DNA of 64,000 nt from Pseudomonas chlororaphis (lineage in GTDB: Bacteria; Pseudomonadota; Gammaproteobacteria; Pseudomonadales; Pseudomonadaceae). The notes beneath the pieces are model-generated. The model did not search any database and was not told where the DNA came from. It saw nothing but the letters and a program-made list of their open reading frames with translations. The stretch is taken from the NCBI RefSeq assembly GCF_003731765.1, contig NZ_MOAL01000004.1:1550001-1614000 (forward strand), given 5' to 3'. The position numbers were made by a program, and so were the translations under genes. Shown here piece by piece: positions 1 through 7,412 of the stretch (positions within the stretch are counted from its first letter, which is position 1; each line of letters starts with the position of its first letter).

Positions 1-65
1 CGCAGGCTGAATGCCCGAAACTGGCTGCCGTGGTTCATGCGCTGTAAGCGTGCGGTGGGTTGCAT
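1..65 (-). CDS. 5' end of an unidentified gene (partial)
   Basis: Only the first 21 codons lie in the window (reading MQPTARLQRMNHGS...), so no function can be given. The ATG at 65-63 is preceded by a GAGGAG ribosome binding site. It starts 11 bp after the stop of the reductase gene on the same strand, which suggests a shared transcript. A second in-frame ATG (codon 10) is a possible alternative start. Confidence 0.4.
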   Translation of the reverse strand, partial: MQPTARLQRMNHGSQFRAFSL

Positions 66-76
66 GACGAAGCTCC

Positions 77-1141
77 TCAGGCCCCTTGGGACATAGTTGG
101 GTAATCGATATAGCCTTCTGCACCTGGGGCGTAAAAAGTGTCCTTATTCGGCGTATTCAACTCTGCGTCGGCGCGGAACCGCTCAAGCAGATCAGGGTTG
201 GCCAGGAAGGTGCTGCCAAACACTGCGGCGTCTGCTTTGCCTTCATTGATCAGTGACTCGGCGCTGTTTTTGGTCTGGCCGCTGCCGATCAGGTAGCTAC
301 CGTCGAACAGTGGGCGCAACGCCGCGTGGTAATCGAACTTAGCCCCGAAAAGCGCGACGTGCAGGTAAGCGAGCTTGAGGTCGTGAAGCTGCTTGACTAG
401 GTACGTGTAGGTTTCCTGCGGATTGGCATCGACGATGTCGTTGAAGTTCATCTCCGGGGAAATCTTGATGCCGACACGGTCATTGCCCACTTCACTCACC
501 ATGGCGGCGAGCACTTCCTGTACGAAGCGAGTGCGGTTTTCAACCGAGCCACCGTACTGGTCGTTGCGCTGGTTGCTGCCGGTGGAGAGAAACTGCTCAG
601 GCAGATAGCCCGAGGCAGCGTGCAATTCAACGCCGTCGAAACCGGCTTCAATGGCCCGGCGAGCAGACTGACGATAGCCTTCAACCACTTCGGCGATTTC
701 AGAGACGGTCAGGGCGTGCGGTGTCACGAAATCCTGCAAGCCGGTGGCGGTGTAGGTCTGGCCAGCGGCCTTGATTGCAGAAGGTGCTTGTGGCTGTGCG
801 CCCTCGGGTAGCAAAGAAGGGTGAGACACTCGTCCGCAATGCATCAGTTGCATGAAGATGCGACCACCACGAGCATGCACGGCATCAGTGACTTTCTTCC
901 AGGCCGCGACTTGTTCGGCGGTTTCAATACCTGGGGTGCGGACGTAACCTTTACCTAGCGCAACCGGAAACACGCCCTCGCTGATGATCAGCCCGGCAGT
1001 GGCGCGCTGTGCGTAGTAGGTGGCAACCAGCTCGCTGGGCACACCAGCATCATCGGAGCGCGAGCGGGTCATCGGTGCCATGACCATACGGTTGGACAGG
1101 GTGTAGCGGCCTACCTGGACTTCGGAAAAAAGAGAGTTCAT
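77..1141 (-). CDS. Old Yellow Enzyme family alkene reductase
   Basis: A 354-residue FMN-dependent NAD(P)H:flavin oxidoreductase of the OYE/NemA/XenB type. These cytoplasmic enzymes reduce activated C=C bonds or nitro esters. The family framework is clear: MAPMTRSRS near residue 21, QRATAGLIISEG near 45, YGGSVENR near 197, and the C-terminal PGAEGYIDYP. Two active-site positions look unusual. The family motif QLWH reads QLMH (residues 98-101), and the substrate-binding His/Asn or His/His pair in VE-H-x-A-N/H-GY reads H174 and S177 (VELHAASGYL). A GAGGAG site precedes the ATG. The gene is divergent from the LysR regulator at 1242, its likely controller. The family call is firm; the substrate is unknown. 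Confidence 0.9.
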   Translation of the reverse strand: MNSLFSEVQVGRYTLSNRMVMAPMTRSRSDDAGVPSELVATYYAQRATAGLIISEGVFPVALGKGYVRTPGIETAEQVAAWKKVTDAVHARGGRIFMQLMHCGRVSHPSLLPEGAQPQAPSAIKAAGQTYTATGLQDFVTPHALTVSEIAEVVEGYRQSARRAIEAGFDGVELHAASGYLPEQFLSTGSNQRNDQYGGSVENRTRFVQEVLAAMVSEVGNDRVGIKISPEMNFNDIVDANPQETYTYLVKQLHDLKLAYLHVALFGAKFDYHAALRPLFDGSYLIGSGQTKNSAESLINEGKADAAVFGSTFLANPDLLERFRADAELNTPNKDTFYAPGAEGYIDYPTMSQGA

Positions 1142-1179
1142 TTCGGTGCTCCTCAGAAGTGATGTGGCTATGATTCATC

Positions 1180-1237
1180 AATCCGAATTCGGGATAAATG
1201 CAGTAAAATAGAAATAACTAATCCATTAATGGGATAA
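1180..1237. promoter_or_regulatory. Two matching dyads in the OYE/lysR intergenic region
   Basis: The sequence ATCC-N6-GGGATAA occurs twice, at 1181-1197 (centre GAATTC) and 1221-1237 (centre ATTAAT), exactly 40 bp apart, close to four helical turns. Both lie between the divergent reductase and LysR genes. The second abuts the LysR start codon. This is the arrangement expected for a LysR regulator that controls its neighbour and itself, but binding is inferred. Confidence 0.55.
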
Positions 1238-1241
1238 TTCT

Positions 1242-2123
1242 GTGGATTTTCTCAACGACATGGCGCTGTTTGTCGAGGTGGTGAAGGCGCGCAGTTTCAC
1301 GCGTGCGGCGGAAACGCTGGGGATACCCAACTCGACGTTGTCGCGACGTATCAGTGAGCTGGAGAAAGGGATTGGCTTGCGGTTGCTGCACCGCACGACT
1401 CGCAAGATTGAGCCGACCGAAGCGGGCCAGTTGTACTTTGAACGCTGCAAACGACTCGTCGATGAAGCCCGTCTGGCGCATGAACAGCTGGGGGAAATGC
1501 TGGCCCGGCCCAGCGGGCTGTTGCGCGCTTCGCTACCGGTCGACTTCGCAACGGTTTATCTGGCCCCACTGATTGCAGACTTCGCCAGGCTCTATCCCGG
1601 TATCAGTTTCGAGTTTGACCTGAGCCCGCGTCAGGTCGATCTGATCAGCGATCCGGTGGATGTAGTAATCCGTATGGGCGAGCCGCCAAACTCGAACCTG
1701 ATCGCTCGCAAACTCGCGAGTTTAGGGCGCGGGCTGTATGCATCTCCACGATACCTGGAGGTTTCCGGCGAGCCTGAGCACCCAGCCGACCTGGTTAATC
1801 ATGAATGCCTGCGAATGCGTAGCGCAGGTGCCGACCGTTGGACGCTGTCACGCGCCTCCGAGAGCGTGGATATCGATGTTGGAGGGCGGTTCGAACTCAA
1901 TAGCGTAGGGATGCTCAGGCGTTTGGCGTCGTTGGATCTTGGTATTGCATTGTTGCCTGAAGGCATCGCGGGACAGGACGTCGCAGACGGAAAGCTTTGC
2001 AAAGTCCTGTCGCAATGGCAGGCATCACCAGTGTCAGTCTATGCACTGACCGAAACGCGCCTGCTTCCGGCGAAAACCCAAAGGTTTATTGAGTTTCTAA
2101 GAGATAAGCTAGAAGGTGCGTAG
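1242..2123 (+). CDS. LysR family transcriptional regulator
   Basis: A 293-residue LysR-type regulator. An N-terminal winged helix-turn-helix (about residues 4-62, including SFTRAAETLGIPNSTLSRRI) is followed by the effector-binding domain (about 90-290). It is divergent from the Old Yellow Enzyme-like gene, so it probably controls that reductase. The GTG at 1242 gives the usual family N-terminus (MDFLNDMALF). An ATG at 1260 would remove six residues. Neither start has a strong ribosome binding site, because the candidate operator occupies that position. Confidence 0.92.
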   Translation: MDFLNDMALFVEVVKARSFTRAAETLGIPNSTLSRRISELEKGIGLRLLHRTTRKIEPTEAGQLYFERCKRLVDEARLAHEQLGEMLARPSGLLRASLPVDFATVYLAPLIADFARLYPGISFEFDLSPRQVDLISDPVDVVIRMGEPPNSNLIARKLASLGRGLYASPRYLEVSGEPEHPADLVNHECLRMRSAGADRWTLSRASESVDIDVGGRFELNSVGMLRRLASLDLGIALLPEGIAGQDVADGKLCKVLSQWQASPVSVYALTETRLLPAKTQRFIEFLRDKLEGA

Positions 2124-2133
2124 TGTCGGTGCA

Positions 2134-2196
2134 AATGGTCGCTTTTGGCCGGTTGCTGCCCGTCGTGAAGGGCAGCAACCGACCCAGAGCGGACCT
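2134..2196. repeat. Imperfect palindrome between convergent genes
   Basis: A perfect 12-bp stem (CGGTTGCTGCCC at 2150-2161 and its complement at 2170-2181) with an 8-base loop. A weaker outer symmetry continues through GGTCGCTTTTGGCC on the left and GAGCGGACC on the right. It lies between the LysR gene and the convergent DUF4279-like gene. It has no clear T-tract, so it may be an intergenic repeat as much as a terminator. Similar palindromes are familiar in fluorescent pseudomonads, from memory. Confidence 0.5.
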
Positions 2197-2216
2197 CAGC
2201 ATCCTGTTGTAGCGCT

Positions 2217-2615
2217 TTACGGCGCGTAGATATTCAGACTCAGCTCTATCCCCCTGCAAGACAGGGCGCTGAGACTCTCCACTGATAAAGATGCGCCTTG
2301 ATTGCCTTGTTCCATGAAAAGTCCGCAAAACAGATCAACGTGGAATCGGCGGCCTATCGAAGCCCAGACCTCAAGGTCCTGAGTGAGCTTGTCTAGCAAT
2401 TCCATGATTTGTCCGTTCAGGTCTTCAGGGCTCGACTCGTTAGCTTGAAGGATCCATCCCCCGGTAGGGAAAAGAGTGTTTGAGCCTGGTTTGACGGGTA
2501 GTCCCTTGGTTCTCGCGAACGTGGGCTCGCACCCCAAAAGCTTGGTTATCTCTCCGGCAGCAAAATCCGAACCGCTGATACGAAGAGACGCTTTTGAGCG
2601 TGTCACTGGTCCCAT
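2217..2615 (-). CDS. DUF4279 domain protein
   Basis: A 132-residue protein with the DUF4279 pattern: a beta strand SLRISG near residue 10, the helix ITKLLGCEPTFARTKG, a GGW motif near 52, and an acidic helix LDKLTQDLEVW. The family is a small alpha/beta domain often found as isolated genes or near toxin immunity genes. Its biochemical role is unknown. A GGAGG sits 9 bases before the ATG. It borders an integrase relic and other orphan small genes, which fits an accessory patch. Confidence 0.75.
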   Translation of the reverse strand: MGPVTRSKASLRISGSDFAAGEITKLLGCEPTFARTKGLPVKPGSNTLFPTGGWILQANESSPEDLNGQIMELLDKLTQDLEVWASIGRRFHVDLFCGLFMEQGNQGASLSVESLSALSCRGIELSLNIYAP

Positions 2616-2788
2616 GGCTTATCGCCTCCAGTAAAAAGTGCAACGATAGCAGTCTTTGCGAAGGGCTTGATATTGGGGCTGCGTGCTGGCGTGGTTTGAA
2701 AGCGATGATTTGAATGACTGCTATTGGCCAGTTAGCGACCGCTGCTCTGGTTAGTCATCCTTGTCCTTCCACGCGTGCAGGACATGTG

Positions 2789-2928
2789 ATGAACATCATC
2801 GCTACCCGCAACCGTCAGCCCTGGAACAAAGGAAAACTGGTCGGGTAGAACCCCCCGCTACGGTTGAGAGATATCTGGGGATTGAGGTTGATGATGCTTT
2901 GGCGATGGTGGAACAGACAGAGGTTTGA
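2789..2928 (+). pseudogene. Collapsed tyrosine recombinase/integrase relic
   Basis: The ATG at 2789 opens a reading frame MNIIATRNRQPWNKGKLVG that stops after 19 codons. From 2857 a second stretch reads ATVERYLGIEVDDALAMVEQ..., ending at TGA 2926-2928. These match, from memory, the very start and very end of a common Pseudomonas tyrosine recombinase whose C-terminus reads TVRYLGIEVDDAL. The central part, including the catalytic Arg-His-Arg region, is absent. I read this as an internal deletion leaving only both ends. Only a homology search can confirm it. Confidence 0.65.
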
Positions 2929-3076
2929 CGATGTATAGCAACGGTCGAATTCGGGCCGTCGCTAACCGACCCTCTAGCTGACGTTGGCGCCAAGCAGAAA
3001 TCAACACCGGACGGCCAATCAGAGTCAGAACTAAGGCCGGGGCGATTCACGCCGCATAGACATCGCGTTCTTCCGG
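2929..3076. other. Intergenic tail after the integrase relic
   Basis: No supported gene. It contains a short imperfect palindrome near 2936-2966 (GCAACGGTCGAATTCGGGCCGTCGC). A minus-strand open frame spans 2802-3083 but has no ribosome binding site or recognisable domain, so I leave it out. Confidence 0.4.
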
Positions 3077-3436
3077 CTACCACACCGAGATTGGAAATAT
3101 ATCGCGCCGCGTATTCACGACATAAGACTCGAACCCATTTTTTTCCGGAAAGATTTTCAAGGTCATTTTCGTACTGAAGGTGATGGTGAAAACCCCAGAA
3201 TCATCAATTGAAAAAGCTACTACATCGAGGTTTAGAAAGTCGAAAAGTAAAGGGCTGGTGGCAGGGTCTTCACCATGCCCCCACTTGCAAACCCTATTGA
3301 TGTCACAAACGAATGGGCACTGAATCAACACGCTAGCCGTATCACCAAAAAGCAGGGTCTGCGAGCCGATCCCAACCGTTACACCTGTTAGCGCGGAAGG
3401 AATCAGTTCGGCCAAATCTGAATCATTTATCATCAT
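3077..3436 (-). CDS. Small hypothetical protein, possibly DUF6188-like
   Basis: A 119-residue acidic protein with no signal peptide or membrane segment. Its composition is that of an all-beta fold with alternating hydrophobic strands (VGIGSQTLLFGD, VVAFSIDDSGVFTITFS, LKIFPEKNGFESYVV). The strand order and the C-terminal pattern I-F-P-E-K-N-G-F-E-S-Y recall the DUF6188 group of small, often immunity-type proteins, but I am unsure. Two adjacent ATG codons are possible starts. Base composition is less GC-rich than the surroundings, as for the DUF4279-like gene, suggesting acquisition by transfer. Confidence 0.6.
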   Translation of the reverse strand: MMINDSDLAELIPSALTGVTVGIGSQTLLFGDTASVLIQCPFVCDINRVCKWGHGEDPATSPLLFDFLNLDVVAFSIDDSGVFTITFSTKMTLKIFPEKNGFESYVVNTRRDIFPISVW

Positions 3437-3629
3437 GTCGTGCTCAGTTCAAACAGGTGATGATTTAAGAATCATAGGCCTGAAGTGGCGATCATTTGGT
3501 GGGTAGATCATAGGTCCATCTGTTAGGGCGGTCACCTGGGTTGACCGTCCGCTTCTGACCGAATGCAGTCATTTGTAAGCCTCTTTCTTCGCTCATAAAT
3601 GGCTGACGTTGAGTTATCAAGAAGACACT
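3437..3629. other. Short intergenic stretch
   Basis: No supported gene. A small imperfect dyad, GGTCACCTGGGTTGACC, lies near 3531-3547. Nothing else is recognisable. Confidence 0.3.
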
Positions 3630-3630
3630 C

Positions 3631-3659
3631 AAAAACTCCGCGCCATCTCTGGCGCGGAG
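3631..3659 (-). terminator. Rho-independent terminator
   Basis: A nine-pair GC stem (CTCCGCGCC at 3636-3644 with GGCGCGGAG at 3651-3659) and a six-base loop. On the minus strand it is followed by five T (3635-3631). It lies nine bases past the stop of the 87-residue gene at 3668. Confidence 0.85.
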
Positions 3660-3667
3660 CGCAACAC

Positions 3668-3931
3668 TCAAGCCTGCAACCGCCAACTCATTACATCCAA
3701 CAGGTCGCAACTATCCCGCAGGAGGATCGAGGTGACGTTGGCGATATGTCGAAGGTCCGTATCGTCGGCGTTTTTCAGTTCGCCGCGGGACAAGGTTTCC
3801 AGCAGTTGGGTGACGGCCTGTAGGCGGGCTGTTCCGTTGGCGTGAAGGACGTCCAGTGGTGCGGTCTGGTCGATAAATAGGCAGGGGATCAGACAGTCGA
3901 TGCTGGTGAGGGGGATGTATCGCTGGGTCAT
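3668..3931 (-). CDS. Small hypothetical helical protein
   Basis: An 87-residue protein (MTQRYIPLT...MSWRLQA), predicted largely helical after a short N-terminal strand. It has three cysteines and no signal peptide. The arrangement, a short hydrophobic lead followed by helices rich in L, A, T and D and ending near a W, recalls small Pseudomonas proteins of the DUF3077/DUF6124 type, but no diagnostic motif is visible. A clear intrinsic terminator follows it, which supports expression as a single gene. Function unknown. Confidence 0.55.
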   Translation of the reverse strand: MTQRYIPLTSIDCLIPCLFIDQTAPLDVLHANGTARLQAVTQLLETLSRGELKNADDTDLRHIANVTSILLRDSCDLLDVMSWRLQA

Positions 3932-4330
3932 GGTGAGGCTCCGTATTAACCACTATTAGGCAGGCTGACCTTGGCGGTCGTCCTGGGTCGTCACGTTGTT
4001 AAGGCGGTCGTTAGCAGGGGCTGGACGATGAACGCGTGACGGGTTGTTGGTTAATTTCAGGTCGCCAAACCTGATCACGGGGTAGGTGAGTGGAGACCAT
4101 AACGGTTAGCGGTTTGAGCTGATATCGGACGTTTCTGCAAGTTTTCTAGGACTGCGTTGTTGGACTTGGCGGCCTTCGCTCCGGTGTCTCTCAGGGGCAT
4201 CGCTATTGTCGATGCCCTCGACTGCGTCGAGGGGCGTGGCGCGCGATTCCCCTGATCAACACCTACGCTCGGCCTGCGGGGGCGGGCGGCTGAAGCAAGA
4301 GCCCGATCAAAAACCAAGGCAATCGATCAA
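3932..4330. other. Intergenic region with possible repeated element
   Basis: About 400 bases without a convincing gene. The half at 4075-4317 has a continuous minus-strand frame with no start signal and skewed Arg/Pro/Ser composition. I believe very similar text recurs upstream of genes in other fluorescent pseudomonads, so it may be an intergenic repeat rather than a gene. A short dyad, CCCTCGACTGCGTCGAGGG, lies at 4212-4230. Confidence 0.4.
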
Positions 4331-5572
4331 TCACTCACCCCTCGAACTCAGCACCGCCCTTAACAACGCCTGCGCTTCGCGGGTCACGCCTTTGCTGATC
4401 ATTTTTGCCGGCAGGCCTGAGTGGTCGAGGAACAGGTCGCGCAGGTGGTTAAAGGGGGCGGGGACGCCGTGGTACAGACGGCCGAGGAAGCGGGCGAAGG
4501 CGGTGGTCTGGTTGGTGTAGTCGACTCGTTGGTCGTCGTAGCGTTGCAGCCCGACCTGCAGGGCGTTGGGGTCGCTGAGGTCGCGGCCTTTGAGGTAGCT
4601 GGCCAGGAAGTGCGCGTCTTCAATGGCCATGCCTGCGCCGTAGGCGGCGTAGGGCGAGGTGGGGTGGGCGGCGTCGCCCAGGATACTGGCGCGGCCTTTG
4701 GACCATTGTTTGAGCGGCTTGCGGTATTTCACGACCCAGCGGAACAGGTTGTGAGAGGTGTCGGTGGCTTCCAGGATCTGTGGCACGGGGTAGGCAAAGT
4801 CGCTGATGCGTTCGCGCACGTAGCGGGCCGGGTCGGCGGGTTCGGCTTGGTGTTCGGTGCATTTTTCGACGAACCACCATTCAAAGCAGTCTTTGCCTTT
4901 GTAGCGAAGGGGGGCGTAGCCCATTTGGTAGGCGTGGTTGTGCTGGATGACGATTTTCTTGCGTTCGGGCCCTTGCAGTTCGCACCAGCCCAGCCACACG
5001 GCGATGCCCAGGTGTTTAAGTGCCGAGGGACCCCACAGTTGTTCGCGGACCTTTGACTGCAGGCCGTCGGCGCCAATCACCAGGTCTGCTTCGTAGCTCT
5101 GGCCCTGGGTGAAGTGCAGCCTGACGCCGGCCTCATGTTCGCTGTAATGGCTGAACTCGTGGTTGGCCACCACCATGTCGGCCGGCGCCGCCGCCAGCAG
5201 GCGTTCATAGAGTTCCGAGCGCATCATGCCCGACTGCCAGCCGCTGACGCCGGCCTGTTGCATCAGCTCCATATCGATGTCGAAGTTGACGCGAACCCGG
5301 CCGTCATAACGCCGAAACTCGGGCAGGCCGGCGGCGAAGATGTCGTCCACCTGCACGCCCAGGTTGCGCAGGATGACGATGCCCGTGGCGTTGAGGATGA
5401 TGGCGCCGCCCAATGGGCGCAGTTCGGGGTGGCGTTCGAACACCTTCACGTCAAAGCCGGCTTTATGCAGGGCCACGCCCGCCGCGAGGCCGCCGGGGCC
5501 GGCGCCGATAACGGCCACGCGCTTGCCCTTTGTGCCCAGGCTGATGGGGGTGTCGAGGTTGGATGCACTCAT
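4331..5572 (-). CDS. FAD-dependent aromatic-ring-type monooxygenase
   Basis: A 413-residue group A flavoprotein monooxygenase (p-hydroxybenzoate hydroxylase fold), probably cytosolic, using NAD(P)H and O2 to hydroxylate an aromatic or heteroaromatic substrate. An N-terminal dinucleotide-binding GxGxxG is at about residues 22-28 (VIGAGPGGLAAG). The second conserved DG segment (VIGADGLQSKVREQ) is at about 163-176, and the flavin-ribityl motif (GDAAHPTSPYAAYGAGMAIEDA) begins near 300. The last is a slight variant of the usual GDAAH-P-GQG. No obvious operon partner is present, so the substrate cannot be named. Confidence 0.88.
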   Translation of the reverse strand: MSASNLDTPISLGTKGKRVAVIGAGPGGLAAGVALHKAGFDVKVFERHPELRPLGGAIILNATGIVILRNLGVQVDDIFAAGLPEFRRYDGRVRVNFDIDMELMQQAGVSGWQSGMMRSELYERLLAAAPADMVVANHEFSHYSEHEAGVRLHFTQGQSYEADLVIGADGLQSKVREQLWGPSALKHLGIAVWLGWCELQGPERKKIVIQHNHAYQMGYAPLRYKGKDCFEWWFVEKCTEHQAEPADPARYVRERISDFAYPVPQILEATDTSHNLFRWVVKYRKPLKQWSKGRASILGDAAHPTSPYAAYGAGMAIEDAHFLASYLKGRDLSDPNALQVGLQRYDDQRVDYTNQTTAFARFLGRLYHGVPAPFNHLRDLFLDHSGLPAKMISKGVTREAQALLRAVLSSRGE

Positions 5573-5837
5573 CTGTTGGTACCTTTTTTGTTGTTATGTC
5601 CGTCGTTGGCGCTTCAGCGCAACGCGGGGTCAACCTTAGCGACGCCGGGCCAGCGTGCGCCAATCGCTTCCTGCGTTATCAGGTATCGCCAAGCGCGATC
5701 CCAGGTATCTGGATTATTCGTTTGAACTGTGAACACGCACGCCGTTTTGCCCGCGTGGCTGCAACGACGTTTCTGGTGGCTAGGTTCCCCGTGGGAATGC
5801 CGCCGGGGGCGTTCCACCCCCGTCACCCCGCAACCGC
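5573..5837. other. Intergenic region upstream of the monooxygenase
   Basis: About 265 bases. A T7 run lies close to the monooxygenase start, where a promoter would be expected. A minus-strand open frame ends at 5614 with a protein-like C-terminus (PDTWDRAWRYLITQEA...), but it is out of frame with the racemase gene it overlaps and has no start signal. It may be a degenerate gene end. Confidence 0.3.
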
Positions 5838-6530
5838 TTACTCCCCCAAGGCAAACGCCACCGCCGCGCGGGCGTGCAGTTCGGTGGTGTCGAGCAGGGG
5901 CAGGGGGCTGTGTTCGGGTTTGACCAGCAGGCTGATTTCGGTGCAGCCGAGTATCACGGCCTGGGCGCCGCGGGCTTGCAGGGCGGCGATCACCGCTTGG
6001 TAGCGCTGGCGTGAGTCGGGGTTGATGACGCCCACGCACAGTTCGTCGTAGATGATCCGGTGCACGGCTTGGCGCTCCTCCGGCTCGGGCACCAGGACCT
6101 TGAGGCCTTGGGCGGCCAGGCGTTGTTTGAGGAAGTCCTGCTCCATGGTGAAGGCGGTGCCCAGCAGGCCGACGGTGGTCAGTTGCAGGTCCAGTGCGGC
6201 TTGGCCGGCCGGGTCGGCGATGTGCAGGAACGGCAGGCTGACGGCCGCCTGTATGTGCTCGGCCACGCGGTGCATGGTGTTGGTGCAAAGCACGATGCAC
6301 TCGGCGCCCCCGGCCTGGAGGCGCTGCGCGGCGTCCACCAGGATCTGCGCCGCGTCGTCCCAGCGCCCAGCGTGCTGGGCCTGTTCGACCGGCCCAAAGT
6401 CGACGCTGTACATCAGCAACTGCGCCGAACGCAGCGGTCCCAGGCGGTCGCGCACCTGCTGGTTGATCAATCGATAGTATTCGGCGCTGGATTCCCAGCT
6501 CATGCCGCCAATCAGGCCAATAGTGCGCAT
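5838..6530 (-). CDS. Aspartate/glutamate racemase family protein
   Basis: A 230-residue cofactor-independent racemase of the Asp/Glu/hydantoin superfamily, YgeA-like, which interconverts L- and D-amino acids. The start at 6530 gives the family N-terminus MRTIGLIGGMSWESS and has a CAGGAG ribosome binding site; earlier in-frame ATGs lack one. Both catalytic cysteines of the family are visible: VLCTNTMH (about residue 83) and ILGCTEISLL (about 194). The gene is monocistronic or weakly linked to the monooxygenase downstream. The exact amino acid substrate is not deducible. Confidence 0.88.
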   Translation of the reverse strand: MRTIGLIGGMSWESSAEYYRLINQQVRDRLGPLRSAQLLMYSVDFGPVEQAQHAGRWDDAAQILVDAAQRLQAGGAECIVLCTNTMHRVAEHIQAAVSLPFLHIADPAGQAALDLQLTTVGLLGTAFTMEQDFLKQRLAAQGLKVLVPEPEERQAVHRIIYDELCVGVINPDSRQRYQAVIAALQARGAQAVILGCTEISLLVKPEHSPLPLLDTTELHARAAVAFALGE

Positions 6531-6617
6531 GGGGTGTGGCTCCTGTTGTTGACTGTTTGTGGTGGGGCCGAAGGCGGTTCTTCCAGATGTGCCTGTGGCC
6601 ACGAAATCAGGGCGTTT

Positions 6618-7049
6618 TCATGGTTTTCTGGCCGCGTATGTCTCGCCAGTCAGCCGGATGACGCCTTCTTTTGAGTCGACGCGGGTGATGCTGTTTATCA
6701 CCACTTTAAGGTCGCTGGCGTTCGGGAACAGGGAAAAGAACAACTCGAAATACAGGTAGTCCTGGACCAGGCGCGCGGCCAGGTCGGGGTGGTGTTTCAG
6801 GAGTTCCCTGAAGCTTGGGTAGTTCAGCGCTGCAAGCTCCGGGATGTCGATAGAACCTTGGGCCTGATCGTCGGTTTTGCATTCGGCAGTAAAGGTGTCG
6901 GCGCATTCCAGAAAGCTGTGCGGCAGATCGCTGTGGTTGATGCACAGCTCATAGGGCGTTGCCGGGACTGTTGGTGTTTCGCCGAAGCCCAGGCTGCGAT
7001 AGCTGACGGTTCGTGGGTCGATGACGTGACCGGCTGAGGTGAACTTCAT
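6618..7049 (-). CDS. Hypothetical protein
   Basis: A 143-residue soluble protein (MKFTSAGHVIDPRTVSYR...) with no signal peptide. The middle is acidic (ECADTFTAECKTDDQAQG) and the end is rich in beta-forming residues (DLKVVINSITRVDSKEGVIRL). I do not recognise the family. The start at 7049 is chosen because its ATG overlaps the TGA of a 30-codon upstream frame (ATGA), suggesting translational coupling. Longer in-frame starts upstream would give a Pro/Arg-rich, unlikely N-terminus. Confidence 0.6.
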   Translation of the reverse strand: MKFTSAGHVIDPRTVSYRSLGFGETPTVPATPYELCINHSDLPHSFLECADTFTAECKTDDQAQGSIDIPELAALNYPSFRELLKHHPDLAARLVQDYLYFELFFSLFPNASDLKVVINSITRVDSKEGVIRLTGETYAARKP

Positions 7050-7138
7050 GATGGGCTTCCGGGTTGCGGCATCCATTCGACAGCCGTGCGGAGGCCGGCT
7101 TGGTAGTCGGAAATAAGCTGGGCGAGGTGCGGGTTCAT
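7046..7138 (-). CDS. Tiny ORF coupled to the hypothetical gene downstream
   Basis: A 30-codon frame (MNPHLAQLISDYQAGLRTAV...) whose TGA overlaps the ATG of the 143-residue gene by the ATGA arrangement. The first 23 residues look like a genuine amphipathic helix. No good ribosome binding site is visible. It could be a short first cistron, a leader, or the remnant N-terminus of a longer protein that lost its frame. Confidence 0.35.
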   Translation of the reverse strand: MNPHLAQLISDYQAGLRTAVEWMPQPGSPS

Positions 7139-7412
7139 GGGGATGGGCGTTGTGGTCAAGGGGACAGACGATTTCAGAGATGGCGGCGCGATACAAGTTG
7201 TGAGTGCGCTTGCTGCGGGATTTTTACCGCGTCATCGGCATCACGCCCGCGCCTGGGTCGTCGAAACCCGGGTGCAGACTGTGCGCCAGGTCCTCGCCCT
7301 GACCCCGGTCCCGTACCGTTCGCGGTATTAAGCCAACGTCGGGCGGGCGCATCTGCCATGATCGGTCCCTGCGACCGGCAGTATCTGAAGGTCGAGGTTG
7401 AGGAATCGCGCA

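Noticed and set aside
2802..3083. Minus-strand 93-codon frame in the integrase relic region
   Set aside because: No ribosome binding site, atypical composition, and it runs opposite the recognisable recombinase remnants.
5614..6300. Minus-strand frame overlapping the racemase gene, with a protein-like C-terminus
   Set aside because: Most of it is the racemase gene in another frame. Only the last 45 codons look protein-like and they lack a start, so at most it is a gene remnant.
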